A DNA stretch of 64,000 nucleotides from Strigamia acuminata (taxonomy: Eukaryota > Arthropoda > Chilopoda > Geophilomorpha > Linotaeniidae), in the NCBI GenBank assembly GCA_949358305.1, contig OX442317.1, positions 2,232,001-2,296,000 on the forward strand, in the 5' to 3' direction. The translations under genes and the position numbers were made by a program. The notes under the pieces were generated by a model. It worked only from the letters and a program-made list of their open reading frames with translations. It was not told the DNA's origin and did no database searches. Below, piece after piece: positions 33,896-45,488 of the stretch (positions are counted from its first letter, which is position 1; each line of letters begins with the position of its first letter).

Positions 33896-34039
33896 TACAA
33901 AACCTATACAAAACTTGACACTATGCAACACATATGCAACATCTAAGCAACACCCATGCAATACCTAAGCAACACTATAAAACACCTAGGCAATACCTAC
34001 GCAACACCCAAGCAACACTTTGCAAGATCTATGTAATAC

Positions 34040-34690
34040 CCATGCAATACTTTGCAACACCTATGCAATACTTTGCAACACCTATGCAATACTTTGCAAC
34101 ACCTATGCAATACTTTGCAATACCTATGCAATACTTTGCAATACTTTGCAACACCTATGCAATACTTTGCAACACCTATGCAATACTTTGCAACACCTAT
34201 GCAATACTTTGCAACACCTATGCAATACTTTGCAACACCTATGCAATACTTTGCAACACCTATGCAATACTTTGCAACACCTATGCAATACTTTGCAACA
34301 CCTATGCAATACTTTGCAACACCTATGCAATACTTTGCAACACCTATGCAATACTTTGCAACACCTATGCAATACTTTGCAACACCTATGCAATACTTTG
34401 CAACACCTATGCAATACTTTGCAACACCTATGCAATACTTTGCAACACCTATGCAATACTTTGCAACACCTATGCAATACTTTGCAACACCTATGCAATA
34501 CTTTGCAACACCTATGCAATACTTTGCAACACCTATGCAATACTTTGCAACACCTATGCAATACTTTGCAATACTTTGCAACACCTATGCAATACTTTGC
34601 AACACCTATGCAATACTTTGCAACACCTATGCAATACTTTGCAACACCTATGCAATACTTTGCAACACCTATGCAATACTTTGTAACACT
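34040..34690. repeat. 21-bp satellite, about 31 copies
   Basis: CACCTATGCAATACTTTGCAA repeats head to tail with two short interruptions (34,134 and 34,566). Degenerate relatives extend from 33,920 to 34,855. The unit length, divisible by three and lacking stops, opens all forward frames and two on the reverse strand, so no ORF here is meaningful. Confidence 0.97.
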
Positions 34691-34861
34691 AATGTAACAC
34701 CTATGCAATGCTTATGCAACACTAATGCAACATCTATGCAACACTTTGAAACACCTATGCAACACTTATGCAATACCTATACAACCTATGCAACACTTAT
34801 GCAATACCTATACAACCTATGCAACACTTTGAAACACTTATGCAACACCTATGTTTTTTTT

Positions 34862-35350
34862 TGCAAGATCTCGGAAAAACACGATTTATTAGATGTTTAT
34901 TAGTTTTTATTTGTATTTTTGTATTTTTGTATTTTTTGTTGTATTTTTTTATTTTTTATTTGTATTTTTGTTTTGTATTTTTTTATTTGTATTTTTTTAT
35001 TTGTATTTTTAATTTGTATTTTATAATTTGTATTTTTAATTTGTATTTTATAATTTGTATTTTTAATTTGTATTTTATAATTTGTATTTTGGTTTGTATT
35101 GTATCTGCACATACTGTACATCAACACTACTTTCAAGCACTCGCGCGCGGGGCCCCACAACAATGATCAATCCATGTGCACTTCCGACATTCACGGACCG
35201 GCTGGAGACGGCACTAACACCGCATTCGAAGTGTCTGAAACGATAAATTAAAAAGCAAAACATGAAAAAACAGAAAAAAAAAACAAAAAACGAAAATAGC
35301 TATCCACAATTCCACATCGCCATAAAATTCCGAAGCAATTACTCTGTAGC
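34862..35350. repeat. duplicated repeat unit, copy A
   Basis: In order: AGATCTCGGAAAAACACGA, a TGTATTTTT(A/T)ATT minisatellite (34,905-35,095), the segment TTTCAAGCACTCGCGCGCGG, and a unique stretch ending in CGAAGCAATTACTCTGTAG. The same order occurs at 40,105-40,800. Confidence 0.8.
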
Positions 35351-35985
35351 ACAAAACCTTGGCAGGATATCAACGGTGTCCGTAGCGGCATCAAGGCGGA
35401 CGGCAAGCCCCAAATCAGCCATGGCACAGGTACAATTTCAAATCGCGATGAGCAATGACCGGTTTCCCTTAAAAAAATGAAAATAAACCCAAAAAAATTA
35501 AAACCTATCAAAAAAATCCACTTTTCCCCACATTTCCTCATTACCTCGAGTCCCCACAATTTCCATATGCAAATGGTTTTGGGGGCAAATAAAAACGGAA
35601 GCGGAAATCAGGAGATTTATTACCTTTATTATCGGCGGCGATGAACCCCAAAATGTTTTCGTGCCGTAGCATAATCGTCTGGTAGATCTCGGCTTCGCGG
35701 AACCACGATCGCTCTTCGCGTGACGAGAAGATCTTTACGGCGACATTCTCTCCTCGCCAGCGGCCACGCCACACTTGGCTAAATCGGCCTTTGCCGATGA
35801 TTTCCACCAACTGGATCTGCCTGGCGATGCTGCGCTGCACCAGCAACGGCAGACCCGAGCCTGACCCCGACGTGGTCATTTCGATCATGTCCCGAAGCGT
35901 GTGACCGGCCGTCAGCATCTGGTGGTCCGCTCCGTCCACGCTTTGTTCCAGTTCCCGGTGATATTGCATTATATTTCTTCTTTGC
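35350..35985 (-). pseudogene. TGF-beta/activin type I receptor fragment, catalytic loop deleted
   Basis: Receptor Ser/Thr kinase that phosphorylates SMADs. Exon about 35,985-35,624 is intact. It carries the GS domain ([19 protein letters not shown]), glycine loop ([10 protein letters not shown]) and kinase N-lobe ([33 protein letters not shown]). The next exon expected (hinge region) is absent. A piece near 35,460-35,350 reads GKPVIAHRDLK, then after a frame change TCAMADLGLAVRLDAATD. The catalytic-loop segment between HRDLK and the DLG is therefore deleted. The type I receptor call is secure. Loss of whole exons plus the deletion makes this a pseudogene. Confidence 0.85.
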
Positions 35986-35999
35986 TAGAATTAAAAAAA

Positions 36000-36240
36000 A
36001 TTAAATTTGTTCAATTAGGTCAAAATGGCAAATGCAAAAGTGGACACGAGCACTGCGCTTGGTGATTAATAACATTGATGGCATACAGTGTTGCGCAGTT
36101 CTTTTCTTTTCTTTGGTATTTGTTGCATTATTCATGTGTTCGTTTGGTGGCGGGGATGCAATTCGGCGAATTACATCTAAATTGGTCCGGTCTGCACGTG
36201 TATTCTTAAAAAAAATTTCAAAACACAAAATTAAATCAAT
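36000..36240. other. spacer, nothing recognised
   Basis: AT-rich; no supported exon. Confidence 0.4.
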
Positions 36241-37112
36241 TAATTAATAAATCAATTACTGCAATTCTGTTCATCCGAGCTCAAGCCTCCGTTTTCCGGA
36301 TCGTTGCAATCGTCGTCGCGATCGCACCGCCAATTAACGGGTATACAACGCCCGTTCCGACATTGGAGCGCATTTGCCGGACACGTAGTTGACCCAGCTT
36401 CAAAAAAACAAAAAAAAATCAACCACGCATTCATTTATTTCGATTCGAGCCGTTACGAACCCGTGGGACAATCTTGTTCGTCGGATCGACCCCAGCAGTC
36501 GTTGTGTCTATCGCAGATCCAGTGACGGTGAACGCAAGCGGTCGTGTGGTTACAATTGATCATACTATTCACGACAATGTCGTCGATGATCATTTCGGAA
36601 CAATTGCGAGGAGCTAGCGAGAAAAAAAAAGATTAATTCTCCAACAAACATCAAAAGCGATCGGGCAAAGCTCACGGCAATCCATTTCGTCGCTCACGTC
36701 GGGACAGTCGGGGTCAAAATCGCAACGATGCGCCTTGTTGATGCACGTGCCGAGGCGGCACCTCAACTGATCATCCGAACAAGTGCAATTGTATTCGTCG
36801 CTAAAGTCGCCGCAATCGTTCTCCTCGTTGCACACTTTCCCTCGCAGCACGCAGCGATTGTTCGTGCAATGATAACAACCCTCTCGACACGACCGCGTGG
36901 CTGTTTTCAAATAAATTAATAAAAAAAAAAACATTATTTTAAATTTATTGCCAAAAGTGAGTTCCTCGTCGCTGCTGTCCGGACATTCGGCGTATTGTCG
37001 CACGTGAAGTGATACGGAATGCAACCGCCGCTGCTGCATTCGAATTCCGAGCTCGAGCAGTTGGTTTTCTTCGCCGACCACCTTTTGTCGTCAAACAAAA
37101 AACAAAAAAAAA

Positions 37113-37500
37113 TTGGTAAATTTGTCCGATGATCGGCCGACGTTCGCACGCGGCAGACGGGTGGCCGAACGACCCAGTATCGGCAAAAAAAACAAAAAAC
37201 AAAAAACAAAAAATTGGTAAATTTGTCCGATGATCGGCCGACGTTCGCACGCGGCAGACGGGTGGCCGAACGACCCAGTATCGGCAAAAAAACAAAAACA
37301 AAAAACAAAAAAAAATTGGTAAATTTGTCCGATGATCGGCCAACGTTCGCACGCGGCAGACGGGTGGCCGAACGACCCAGTATCGGCAAAAAAAACAAAA
37401 AACAAAAAATTGGTAAATTTGTCCGATGATCGGCCGACGTTCGCACGCGGCAGAACGCGGCGTGAGTGTGGGCCGATCGACCCGGTATCGGCACACCATT
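37113..37500. repeat. about 100-bp tandem repeat, 4 copies
   Basis: Four units start at TTGGTAAATTTGTCCGATGA and contain CGACGTTCGCACGCGGCAG plus an A/C-rich linker. They lie in an intron position of the LRP-like pseudogene. Spacing is about 94-103 bp. Confidence 0.95.
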
Positions 37501-40104
37501 TTAAAAAAATTTAAAAAAAAATTAAACATTAAAATTAAATTAAATTTTTCAACAGACTTTGATTCGGGGGCAACGACGACGTCGTGCGGTTTGTCCAATA
37601 AATCGGCAATCAATGTTTTCCTTTGCGATCCGTCCAAATTTGCCATCCCGATACTACCGTCGCCAGAGTCGACCTAATAAATGTGTTTCCCGACCCAATC
37701 GACGGCGATGCTGCGCGGTTCCATCAGATTCGTGATTTCGTGACCACCTCCTTGAAAGACTGTCTCCGTACTCGGCGCAAGCGACTGGCGGCGTTCTGGA
37801 GCGTCAAGTTGGGCACGATGTGGCTGAGAATGAGATGCGTATGGATGGTTGCCTGTTGGACCGAATAAAGTGACAAACTGTTCAATTTTAACCGCACGAT
37901 ACTTACAAATGTCGGGATTTTCGTCCAATCCGTCTCCACAGTCGTCTATTCCGTTGCATATCTTCGCGAATGAAATACAAGTTTGATTCCTGCACCTGAA
38001 ACGACCAGGCTTGCGAGCCAATGCACCTGACCAAATAAAAGCGCAAAATTTCAATTTTTTCATTCCGAATAGACCGAATAAGAGAACAAATTACCGCAAT
38101 CTTTGGGGCCTTCGTCCGATTCGTCCGAACAATCCGACATGCCATCGCAGTGCCACAAGAGAGAAATACATTCCCCGTTGTGACAAACAAATTCGCCGGG
38201 TTTGCACGTCCGATCTGCCGATCAAAATTAAATTAAATTCCGATTAATTCATCCTTCGAATTCCGCACCGCAATCTTTTTGTCGGATCCGTCGGCGCAAT
38301 CCGTGTCCCCGTCGCAAGACCATTCGGCAAAAATGCAGAAACGCGGCGTTCGATTGACACGTGACATTACAATTTGCTTCATCGCTTTGATCCTCGCAAT
38401 TGTATTCTCCGTTGCATCTCCAACTACCTCTGATACACCGTCCGTTTTTGCAACGGAATTCACTCTCCGAGCAATTCCGGTGTCCCGCTAAGTAAAAATC
38501 AATCAATTAATCGGTTAATTAATTCCAATTAAATTTTAATTAATTTCGTCCGAATTATCTCCGCGGTCGTTGTCGTAATCGCAGCAGCTCCAGCGACCGG
38601 GAATGCAGCGATTATTATCGCATTTGAAGTACGTGGTGATCGCCGTCGCATTTCCACGACATTGGAATGCATCGTCCCGACTTGCAACGAAAATGGTTGG
38701 ACGGACATTGCCGATCAGCTAAAAAAAAGAAAAATCAATTTAAAACTTTTTTCCGCACGTTAATCCACGAAATCTTACTGCAATTGCTCGGTTCGTCGGA
38801 TTTATCTCCGCAATCATCGTCGCGATCGCAGACCCACACGTTAGGAATGCATTTATCGTTGTCGCACGTAAATTGATTCGGCGATGGACAAGTTTGAGGA
38901 GCTAAAATTGAAAATAAATAAAAATCGACTAAAAATTCAAAAAAAAAAATACTACGGCAGTTTTGTTCGTCTTCTTCGTTCGGGCAATCCGCATGGCCGT
39001 CACACAGGCCCGTTGCCGGAATACATCGTAAGTCGTGACTGGACCGTCCCATTCGCGGAGCACTTGAATTGACTCGACAAACACGTGTATTCGTCTGCAA
39101 AAATCAAAATTCATCAAAATACAAATCCATCCATTTCTCGCCTCGATAGAACAAATTAGCTAAAAGGTGGACAATCGGGTGACAGCAAACACAACGTGTG
39201 ACAACCGCCATTATTTTCGCACGGATTAGGCCCTTTAACTAAAAAAAAACCAAATCAATCCAAAACGAATTTCTACATTCTAAAATCAAACTCGCGCGGC
39301 TGCTGTCGATACGGATGATAAACTTGAATGTCCATCGGCCTGTGTATAGTCTTCACAACCGTTTTCCGATCATTTCCTGTGTATTTATGACACCTTTCCA
39401 CGGTTTTCGTCTCCCAATCGGTCCAAAATATGCAATCCTCGAACACGGTGAGCGCGAAAATGTGATGCAATGAATTCTGGGATCCTGAAAAACACAATTA
39501 CACGATTACAAACGATTATTACGGTAATTATTATTAAACTCAAAAACAGCACCTTCGTGCCTCTGGTAGGTACAATTCGCTTGTCCGTTCCTTCTAAATT
39601 GGAAACGGTGATGTAATCTTCGCGAGCATCGTCCCAGAAAATCTCTTTGGTCTCGTAGGAAATCGTCAAAGCGTTCGGCCAGCCCAAAGAATCGTTGATG
39701 AGCACTCGCGAGTTACTTCCGTCCATGCCCGCTTTGCCAATGTGCGATAATGATAAATCGATTCAAAATTACCACAGCATTGTTCCGGGTGTTTGTCCGA
39801 AGCGTTCGTATCGCCGCAGTCGTTGCTTCTGTCGCAAACCCAAGACGGGGAATTCGTTGTCCAGAATCCTCGCAACGAAATTCATGATCCAAAGATGAGT
39901 TTATAAACATAAAAACCGACTTAAAGAATCGCCCAAAATCCAAACCAATCAAAATCACTTACGACATTCTGTCGTTTCGTCCGATCCGTCAGGGCAATCA
40001 CTAGTAACATCGCTCAAAGCACTTATGACACTTCAAAACCCCCGCTGAATTTATCGACAGCATCAATCGGGATGGTCATCTTCGTGGATGCAACTAAATT
40101 GTAA

Positions 40105-40820
40105 GATCTCCGAAAAACACTATTTATTACATGTTTATTAGTTTTTATTTATATTTATTTGTATTTTTTATTTATCGTTTCAGACACTTTGAATGCGGTG
40201 TTAGGGCCGTCTCCAGCGGGTCCGTGAATGTTGGAAGTGCCTTCAGATTGATCATTGTATTTTTGTAATTTTTTTTTTTTTTTATTTGTATTTTTAATTT
40301 GTATTTTTGTTTGTATTTTTAATGTCTTTTTAATTTGTATTTTTAATTTGTATTTTATGTTTGTATTTTTTGGTTGTATTTTTAATTTGTATTTTTAATT
40401 TGTATTTTTAATTTGTATTTTTTATTTGTATTTTTTATTTGTATTTTTGTTTTGTATTTTTGTTTTGTATTTTTAATTTGTATTTTTAATTTGTATTTTT
40501 GATTTGTATTTTTTTATTTGTATTTTTTTATTTGTATTTTTTATTTGTATTTTATATTTGTATATGCACATATATCAACACTGCTTTCAAGCACTCGCGC
40601 GCGGGACCCCACAACAATGATCAATCCATGTGCACTTCCAACATTCACGGACCCGCTGGAGACGGCACTAACACCGCATTCGAAGTGTCTGAAACAATAA
40701 ATTAAAAATCAAAAACATGAAAAAACAGAAAAAAAAACAAAAAACGAAAACAGCTATATATCCACATCGCCATAAAATTCCGAAGCAATTACTCTGTAGT
40801 ACAAAACCTTGGCACTTAAG
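40105..40820. repeat. duplicated repeat unit, copy B, with internal inverted repeat
   Basis: Same order as copy A at 34.9-35.35 kb. Here the TGTATTTTTAATT minisatellite (40,250-40,565) is flanked by inverted copies of a 75-bp segment: GTTTCAGACACTTTGAATGC at 40,179 and its reverse complement at about 40,677-40,696. It sits inside the LRP-like pseudogene region. Confidence 0.8.
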
Positions 40821-41520
40821 AAGATGATGAAACCAAATAAAAAGGCCTTTAACATTTGCAGAACTCACGCTGCGGCAAACATCTAAGCTTCATCTAAGAT
40901 TTAAAACGTATTCTAATGCAACAGTGAATAAGTTTTGTATAAACTTTGATGACACCGAGTTGGCATAACTTTAATCTGAAAAAAAAAAATTTAATAAATT
41001 AAACTAAAATTGTTCGTAATGAAAAATCGAATCATTTCCATTTTCTGAACCCACCAAATTTATCCGCAACATGTTAGCGACATTTAATGGATTTTGTCAT
41101 CATCCGTCGACATTTGCACTAATACAATAAAAACACAATAAACTCAAGAAAACAACAAGAAAACTCAAGAAAAATCTTAAAATCCCACCGAAAAAACCAA
41201 AATAAAACAAATAAGAAACATGCAAACGTACTGCAATTAACTTCGTCGCTCCTATCGCCGCAATCGTCTTCTCCGTCGCAATGGGGCGATTTCCGTATGC
41301 ATTTCGTATTGTGACATTCAAACTCGTCGTCGGAGCAATCGTCGTCGCCGTCGCAATGCCACGTCGCAAGAATATACCGGTGACTCGGACAACTACATCA
41401 AAACACAAAAAACTGTTTAAAAAATTCAATAAAAATCAAACAAAAAAGAATAACCGGAAAGAGTTTGGCGGACACGCAACCGTTCCGTGCCGTCGCCGCA
41501 ATCGTCTTCGTGGTCCAAAT

Positions 41521-41737
41521 TAATTTTCCACAATGTTCTAAAATTCCCCCAATTTATTTTCCACAATCTTCTAAAATTCCCCCAATTTATTTTCCGCAAT
41601 TTTCTAAAATTTTCCAAATATATTTTTCCAAATTTTCTAAAATTTTCAAAATTAATTTTTCCAAATTTTCTAAAAAAAATTCCAAATTAATTTTCCAAAT
41701 TTTCTAAAATTTCCCCAATTTATTTTCCACAATCTTC
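41521..41737 (+). repeat. inverted copy of the DIS3L intron-19 repeat (left of insertion)
   Basis: CCCCCAATTTATTTTCCACA-type units are the reverse complement of 8,270-8,530. The array directly abuts a truncated LDLa exon on its left and continues at 55,255 beyond the retrotransposon. Confidence 0.85.
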
Positions 41738-42868
41738 TGTGATGGATCGCGAGTCTAGGTGGTTTAGAAGCGTTTGAAAGACGCCGCGAAACAGTAAATT
41801 CACACACCCTGGTAGTTTCGTACCTGCCGTAAATCGAATGTGCGCAGGAAGTGGCAGCTAACACACTCTCAGATACTGTGCACCACACTAATATTTATTT
41901 GTGGCCGGGTATCCCGAGCTGTAAAACTCGGGGACAGAATGTCCGGTAGTCGCGTCTGAACCAAAACCCAACGCGTGACCCGCCAACAATCGTGTTTTCA
42001 CACGAAGGCAAACGAATGCACGTCTCGTAGTGGCTCATAAGCAACCCCAAACTGTCGAGTCTGAACGAGGATGGGCAATTTACTCGTGCTTATACAACGC
42101 ACGGGCCCTAAACCTAACTCTAAACCTGACTTAATGCTTAATTAAAGCTAAAGCCCAAATGGCAGGCGGCTAAACTAAGCTAAATGCACGCGCACGCGAA
42201 ATAAACGACACAAACTTCGAACTTATGGCCAACAAATCCTGTTTGGCCTTGGATAACGCGTCACGGCGATAAAACATGAACAAAAAGGAGCAGGAAAACA
42301 AATGGTGAACGAGTGGTGTAAAACCGTGAGTTAACACGCGAAATGAAATGAAAGCCTGAAACCGTGTTGCAGAATTCCAGGGCGAATGCAAAGCTACAAG
42401 TGAGCTTCGGAGTTAAACCTCAGCCATGAGCACTGGCTCCAAAGGAGCACCTACGCGTTCGGGATACTGAGATCAACTGAAGCAAAAGAGGAAAAATAGG
42501 GTGAGAGGTAAACTTGGACTCAACCAAGCCTAACCAATCACGGAAGAGTCAAGAGCCAATCAGTACAGTCGGTGCATACTAAGTGTATGACTAACGCCGA
42601 CGCGTACTGACCAGAATAGATATGCAAATAGACTTGCATCGAAATCATAAACTAAAGAAGAAAAACTAGGAATAGATAAGAGAAAAGTGAGAGAATGAAG
42701 AGAAAGTTAGGAGAAAGTAAGAGATAAGATAGAAGGAAAATGAGGAAAACTCACGAATCAAACATAAACAAAACAACAAAGGTAGGAGAATCACAAATTA
42801 GGTTTAATAGGAACAAACACGGGTTAACAATGCGTAAACTGTACGCGTAGGAAACACGGGCCGTGACA
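41738..42868 (-). repeat. 3' LTR of gypsy element 2
   Basis: 1131 bp, direct repeat of 54,124-55,254. Short ORFs inside are shared by both copies and not meaningful. Confidence 0.95.
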
Positions 42869-43481
42869 CGCCCCCACAGCCAGAGTTTTATTACTCTGTT
42901 TGATGAAGTAATGAAACGATACAATCAAATCAATAAAATAATCAAGAACATAATCAATCGCAACATTAGCGAATTAAACACAATCAAAGATAAATCAAAA
43001 GTAACTAAAGACATAATGCAAAATCAAACAATCGCGTCAGACGCGTTAAAATATATACTCAAATCACAGTAAGGCAAATTGACACTTTGAAATAAAGCTA
43101 AAACTAACACAAACTTACGCTTCCAAGCAATCGTTGATTGCTGGAACTCCTACGCTCATTGCACCCATCCACACGACCGAGAGGAAAATTTAGGGGGTCA
43201 TCTCCACCGGCACATGATTCTCGGAGGAGGAATGAGGCGTCTCCCGGGCACGCGGATAGGTACAAGAGGCGCGGAAAACACTAGAAAACAAACAAAATAA
43301 ATTATATATCACAGTCGGGTAAAATATAATGTTCACAAATATCACTTGAAATGCTAAACACAAACAATAAAATTAAACACGCGTCCAAATGGAGACTTAT
43401 CCATTTGAACTTAAAAGTTGCGCACAAAACAAAAGTCACGTTTGAGAAACCGTTCACCAAGTTCGCAATGGTACCTCTTGG
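42869..43481 (-). other. 3' untranslated part of gypsy element 2
   Basis: No coding frame. The minus strand next to the LTR reads GTGGGGGCG, a weak polypurine tract. Confidence 0.5.
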
Positions 43482-45488
43482 CTAGTCACTATCACTGGCA
43501 CCGTCCGGGAACATCAGCTGAAGAAGCTCCTCCACCAATCCAACGACGCGATACACCAAAACGTCCTCCATCTGCTCCTCCGTACGCGGGTGGTAACGCG
43601 TGAGTACGTCTGCGATGAGACTCTCCAGAAAGAGGATTTGTCCATTTCGAAGCTCCAAAATGGCATGGGCCTGCGATTCAGGCCATCCGTGCTCTGTGCG
43701 GGCGATGGCGTAGAAAAACTGTCGCCACAAATCCGGGTCTGCCTGAATATACGACGTCGCTCGTCGACGCGTTGGACACTGCCAGTCGAGGGTGCCGAAG
43801 GGGAAAATTTCGTTAAATCCCTTCCGCGCCCAGAATGTAGTGGGGAAATCGTGGTAGTCCAGGAATCGCATCCGATTTCCATCGGACCGCTGCCTCGCTG
43901 CCACGTGTCGTATCGCTGTCTCCCAGTCGGTGGCCCGAGGGATCGCAAGCATATTGAAAGGTGACGCGTCCCCAAAACATCGTCGACGTGGACCCGTCGC
44001 CACCAAATCCGGGTGTCGGATGGGCAACTGTGATTGGGGGCCCGACAAATCCGTTGACCAACCCAGCCGCCGGGACATTGCTCGGGCTTTGATCGATCCA
44101 GTAATGTTGCCAAGATATGGGTTGTCCTCCGGGTGGAACCAATCGATCGCGTCCAACTTTTCCAAAAGGGCTAATTCCTTTCCCCGAAGATCCTCAGCCT
44201 CCCCCTGGGCTCGCGCCTGCCGACGCGCACGCGTCGCAAAGCATCGTTTTCGGAAATCCTCCGCCGACTCCCCTGCACGTTGAGTGAAGCCGTGCATCAC
44301 TGTTTTCTCACTCTTTCGGGGGATGAGAGCTCCAACTCCTCTTCGGCTCCTTTCTGCAGCCGGCGGCCCCTCAATGGCTAGTTGTTCGTGTGCTCCTTCT
44401 CCCCACTCAGTGGTTTCTTCGTCCTCACTCTGGGTCTGGTGAAACTCCAATGCCGGTCGTGGACGTATGGTTCTCGGGTCTCTCGCCCGAACCGGCACAA
44501 TGGCTAATGCTTCCACTTCGCAGATCGGCGCCCCCTCGATCGCTGGTAAATTGGGGCGATCTCGCTCGGTGACAACCACCGTTGAATTCGACGGAACGGC
44601 TTGATCCCGCGCTTTCGCATCCAAATGAAGTTTTCGCAGTTGGGCGATTTCGTCCACGAGATGGTCGTTCCTCTCCTCGATGAGGCGGACGCGCTCTTGC
44701 TCCTCGGCCTCACGCGTCATTCCAGCCCTAACTACGGTCTGTGGCTCTTCCCGCTGACGCAACGCGGCAGAATGAAGTGGACGCGTAATGGTGGGAACAT
44801 CACTTTCTCTGGAATGCCGGATCACATTTATTGTACTCGTTCCAGTCGGAAAACCTCTCAAGAGGGCCGGCAGAGGGGGAGCACAGGCACCCGGGACCGG
44901 CATGATGGAATTGAGCGGAGGGTACTGCCAATTTAAAGGCTGTATTCCGGCCGCCGTGGCCTCCGCAATAGTGTTCCGCCAAAACGTCTCGTGCCTTCGC
45001 ACAAAACGCGTAGTCGCACTAATGTCTCCTCGTATGACTTGGAAAACCGTCGGCCACTTATACTTGGATAAATCCCGCTTATCCCAGCGCTTTTTTCGCA
45101 AGGCCATTGCTTGGAGCCTCCGCATCCAGATCTTAAATTTGCCACGACGGAGAACGCCTTTCCCCAAACACGCGTTGCATTCTCTCGACATATTTTCCAG
45201 ATGGCCCCAGCCGGAGCACAGGGGGCATATCTCGAAGTTTGGAAATCCCCTTTCGCGTGGATGATCCGGATGATATGGTGGGATTAGGAGCGGCCCTTTC
45301 GCGTACAAATCGGGTACCGGGTATGGAGGGCGGTAAACGCCACGACGCGAAGCAGGTCGGCGTTGTCCCGCACTTGAGCATTGTTCCGCTCCGGCCATAC
45401 TTCCTAGTCCTTCATCCTCATAAAGCTCCTCATCCGATGTAAAATCGAGTGATTCGTCCCCCTCGGAACTGCTGTCCTGGTCCGCCAT
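43482..45488 (-). CDS. ORF3 of gypsy element 2: DnaJ-type zinc motif protein
   Basis: An uninterrupted 668-codon frame lies in the place where envelope genes occur in some gypsy elements. It has no signal peptide or membrane segment, so it is not a typical envelope protein. The N-terminus is acidic (SSSEGDESLDFTSDEELYED). Residues 88-111 carry two CxxCxGxG motifs (CPLCSGWG and CNACLGKG), half of the DnaJ cysteine-rich zinc centre. Next comes a basic stretch (KIWMRRLQAMALRKKRWDKR), then a predicted coil (EEQERVRLIEERNDHLVDEI) and a long C-terminal part with W/F-rich motifs. I recognise no homologue. Being intact in a young element implies selection until recently. It may bind nucleic acid or act in assembly; this is inference. 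Confidence 0.85.
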   Translation of the reverse strand: MADQDSSSEGDESLDFTSDEELYEDEGLGSMAGAEQCSSAGQRRPASRRGVYRPPYPVPDLYAKGPLLIPPYHPDHPRERGFPNFEICPLCSGWGHLENMSRECNACLGKGVLRRGKFKIWMRRLQAMALRKKRWDKRDLSKYKWPTVFQVIRGDISATTRFVRRHETFWRNTIAEATAAGIQPLNWQYPPLNSIMPVPGACAPPLPALLRGFPTGTSTINVIRHSRESDVPTITRPLHSAALRQREEPQTVVRAGMTREAEEQERVRLIEERNDHLVDEIAQLRKLHLDAKARDQAVPSNSTVVVTERDRPNLPAIEGAPICEVEALAIVPVRARDPRTIRPRPALEFHQTQSEDEETTEWGEGAHEQLAIEGPPAAERSRRGVGALIPRKSEKTVMHGFTQRAGESAEDFRKRCFATRARRQARAQGEAEDLRGKELALLEKLDAIDWFHPEDNPYLGNITGSIKARAMSRRLGWSTDLSGPQSQLPIRHPDLVATGPRRRCFGDASPFNMLAIPRATDWETAIRHVAARQRSDGNRMRFLDYHDFPTTFWARKGFNEIFPFGTLDWQCPTRRRATSYIQADPDLWRQFFYAIARTEHGWPESQAHAILELRNGQILFLESLIADVLTRYHPRTEEQMEDVLVYRVVGLVEELLQLMFPDGASDSD

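Larger units (their letters stand above)
36252..41515 (-). pseudogene. LDL-receptor-related protein, multi-exon and degenerate
   Basis: Endocytic receptor family: class A cysteine repeats, EGF and YWTD propellers. Modules read on the minus strand from 41.5 kb down: LDLa remnants ([16 protein letters not shown]), a broken LDLa at 39.9-39.7, propeller sequence ([34 protein letters not shown]), and LDLa at 39.1-38.3 ([20 protein letters not shown]). A second propeller (MANLDGSQRKTLIADLLDKP) and LDLa at 37.05-36.25 follow. Lesions: a stop replaces Trp in GKHIY*VDSGDG (about 37,677), and frames change inside LDLa at about 38,350 and 39,850. The 5' end is cut at 41,515 by the inverted DIS3L intron copy. 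The propeller and LDLa calls are firm; the exact paralogue is not. Confidence 0.8.

Noticed and set aside
33934-34903. Five ORFs of about 200-280 codons
   Set aside because: All are the 21-bp satellite read in different frames.
42170-42391. 73-codon ORF repeated at 54,556-54,777
   Set aside because: Lies in both LTRs; open by chance and shared only because LTRs are identical.
43514-44142. 199-codon and 109-codon minus frames overlapping ORF3
   Set aside because: Alternative-frame shadows of the 668-codon ORF; no motifs.
43482-45488. Envelope gene for element 2
   Set aside because: No signal peptide, glycoprotein-like cysteine pattern, cleavage site or transmembrane helix can be seen.
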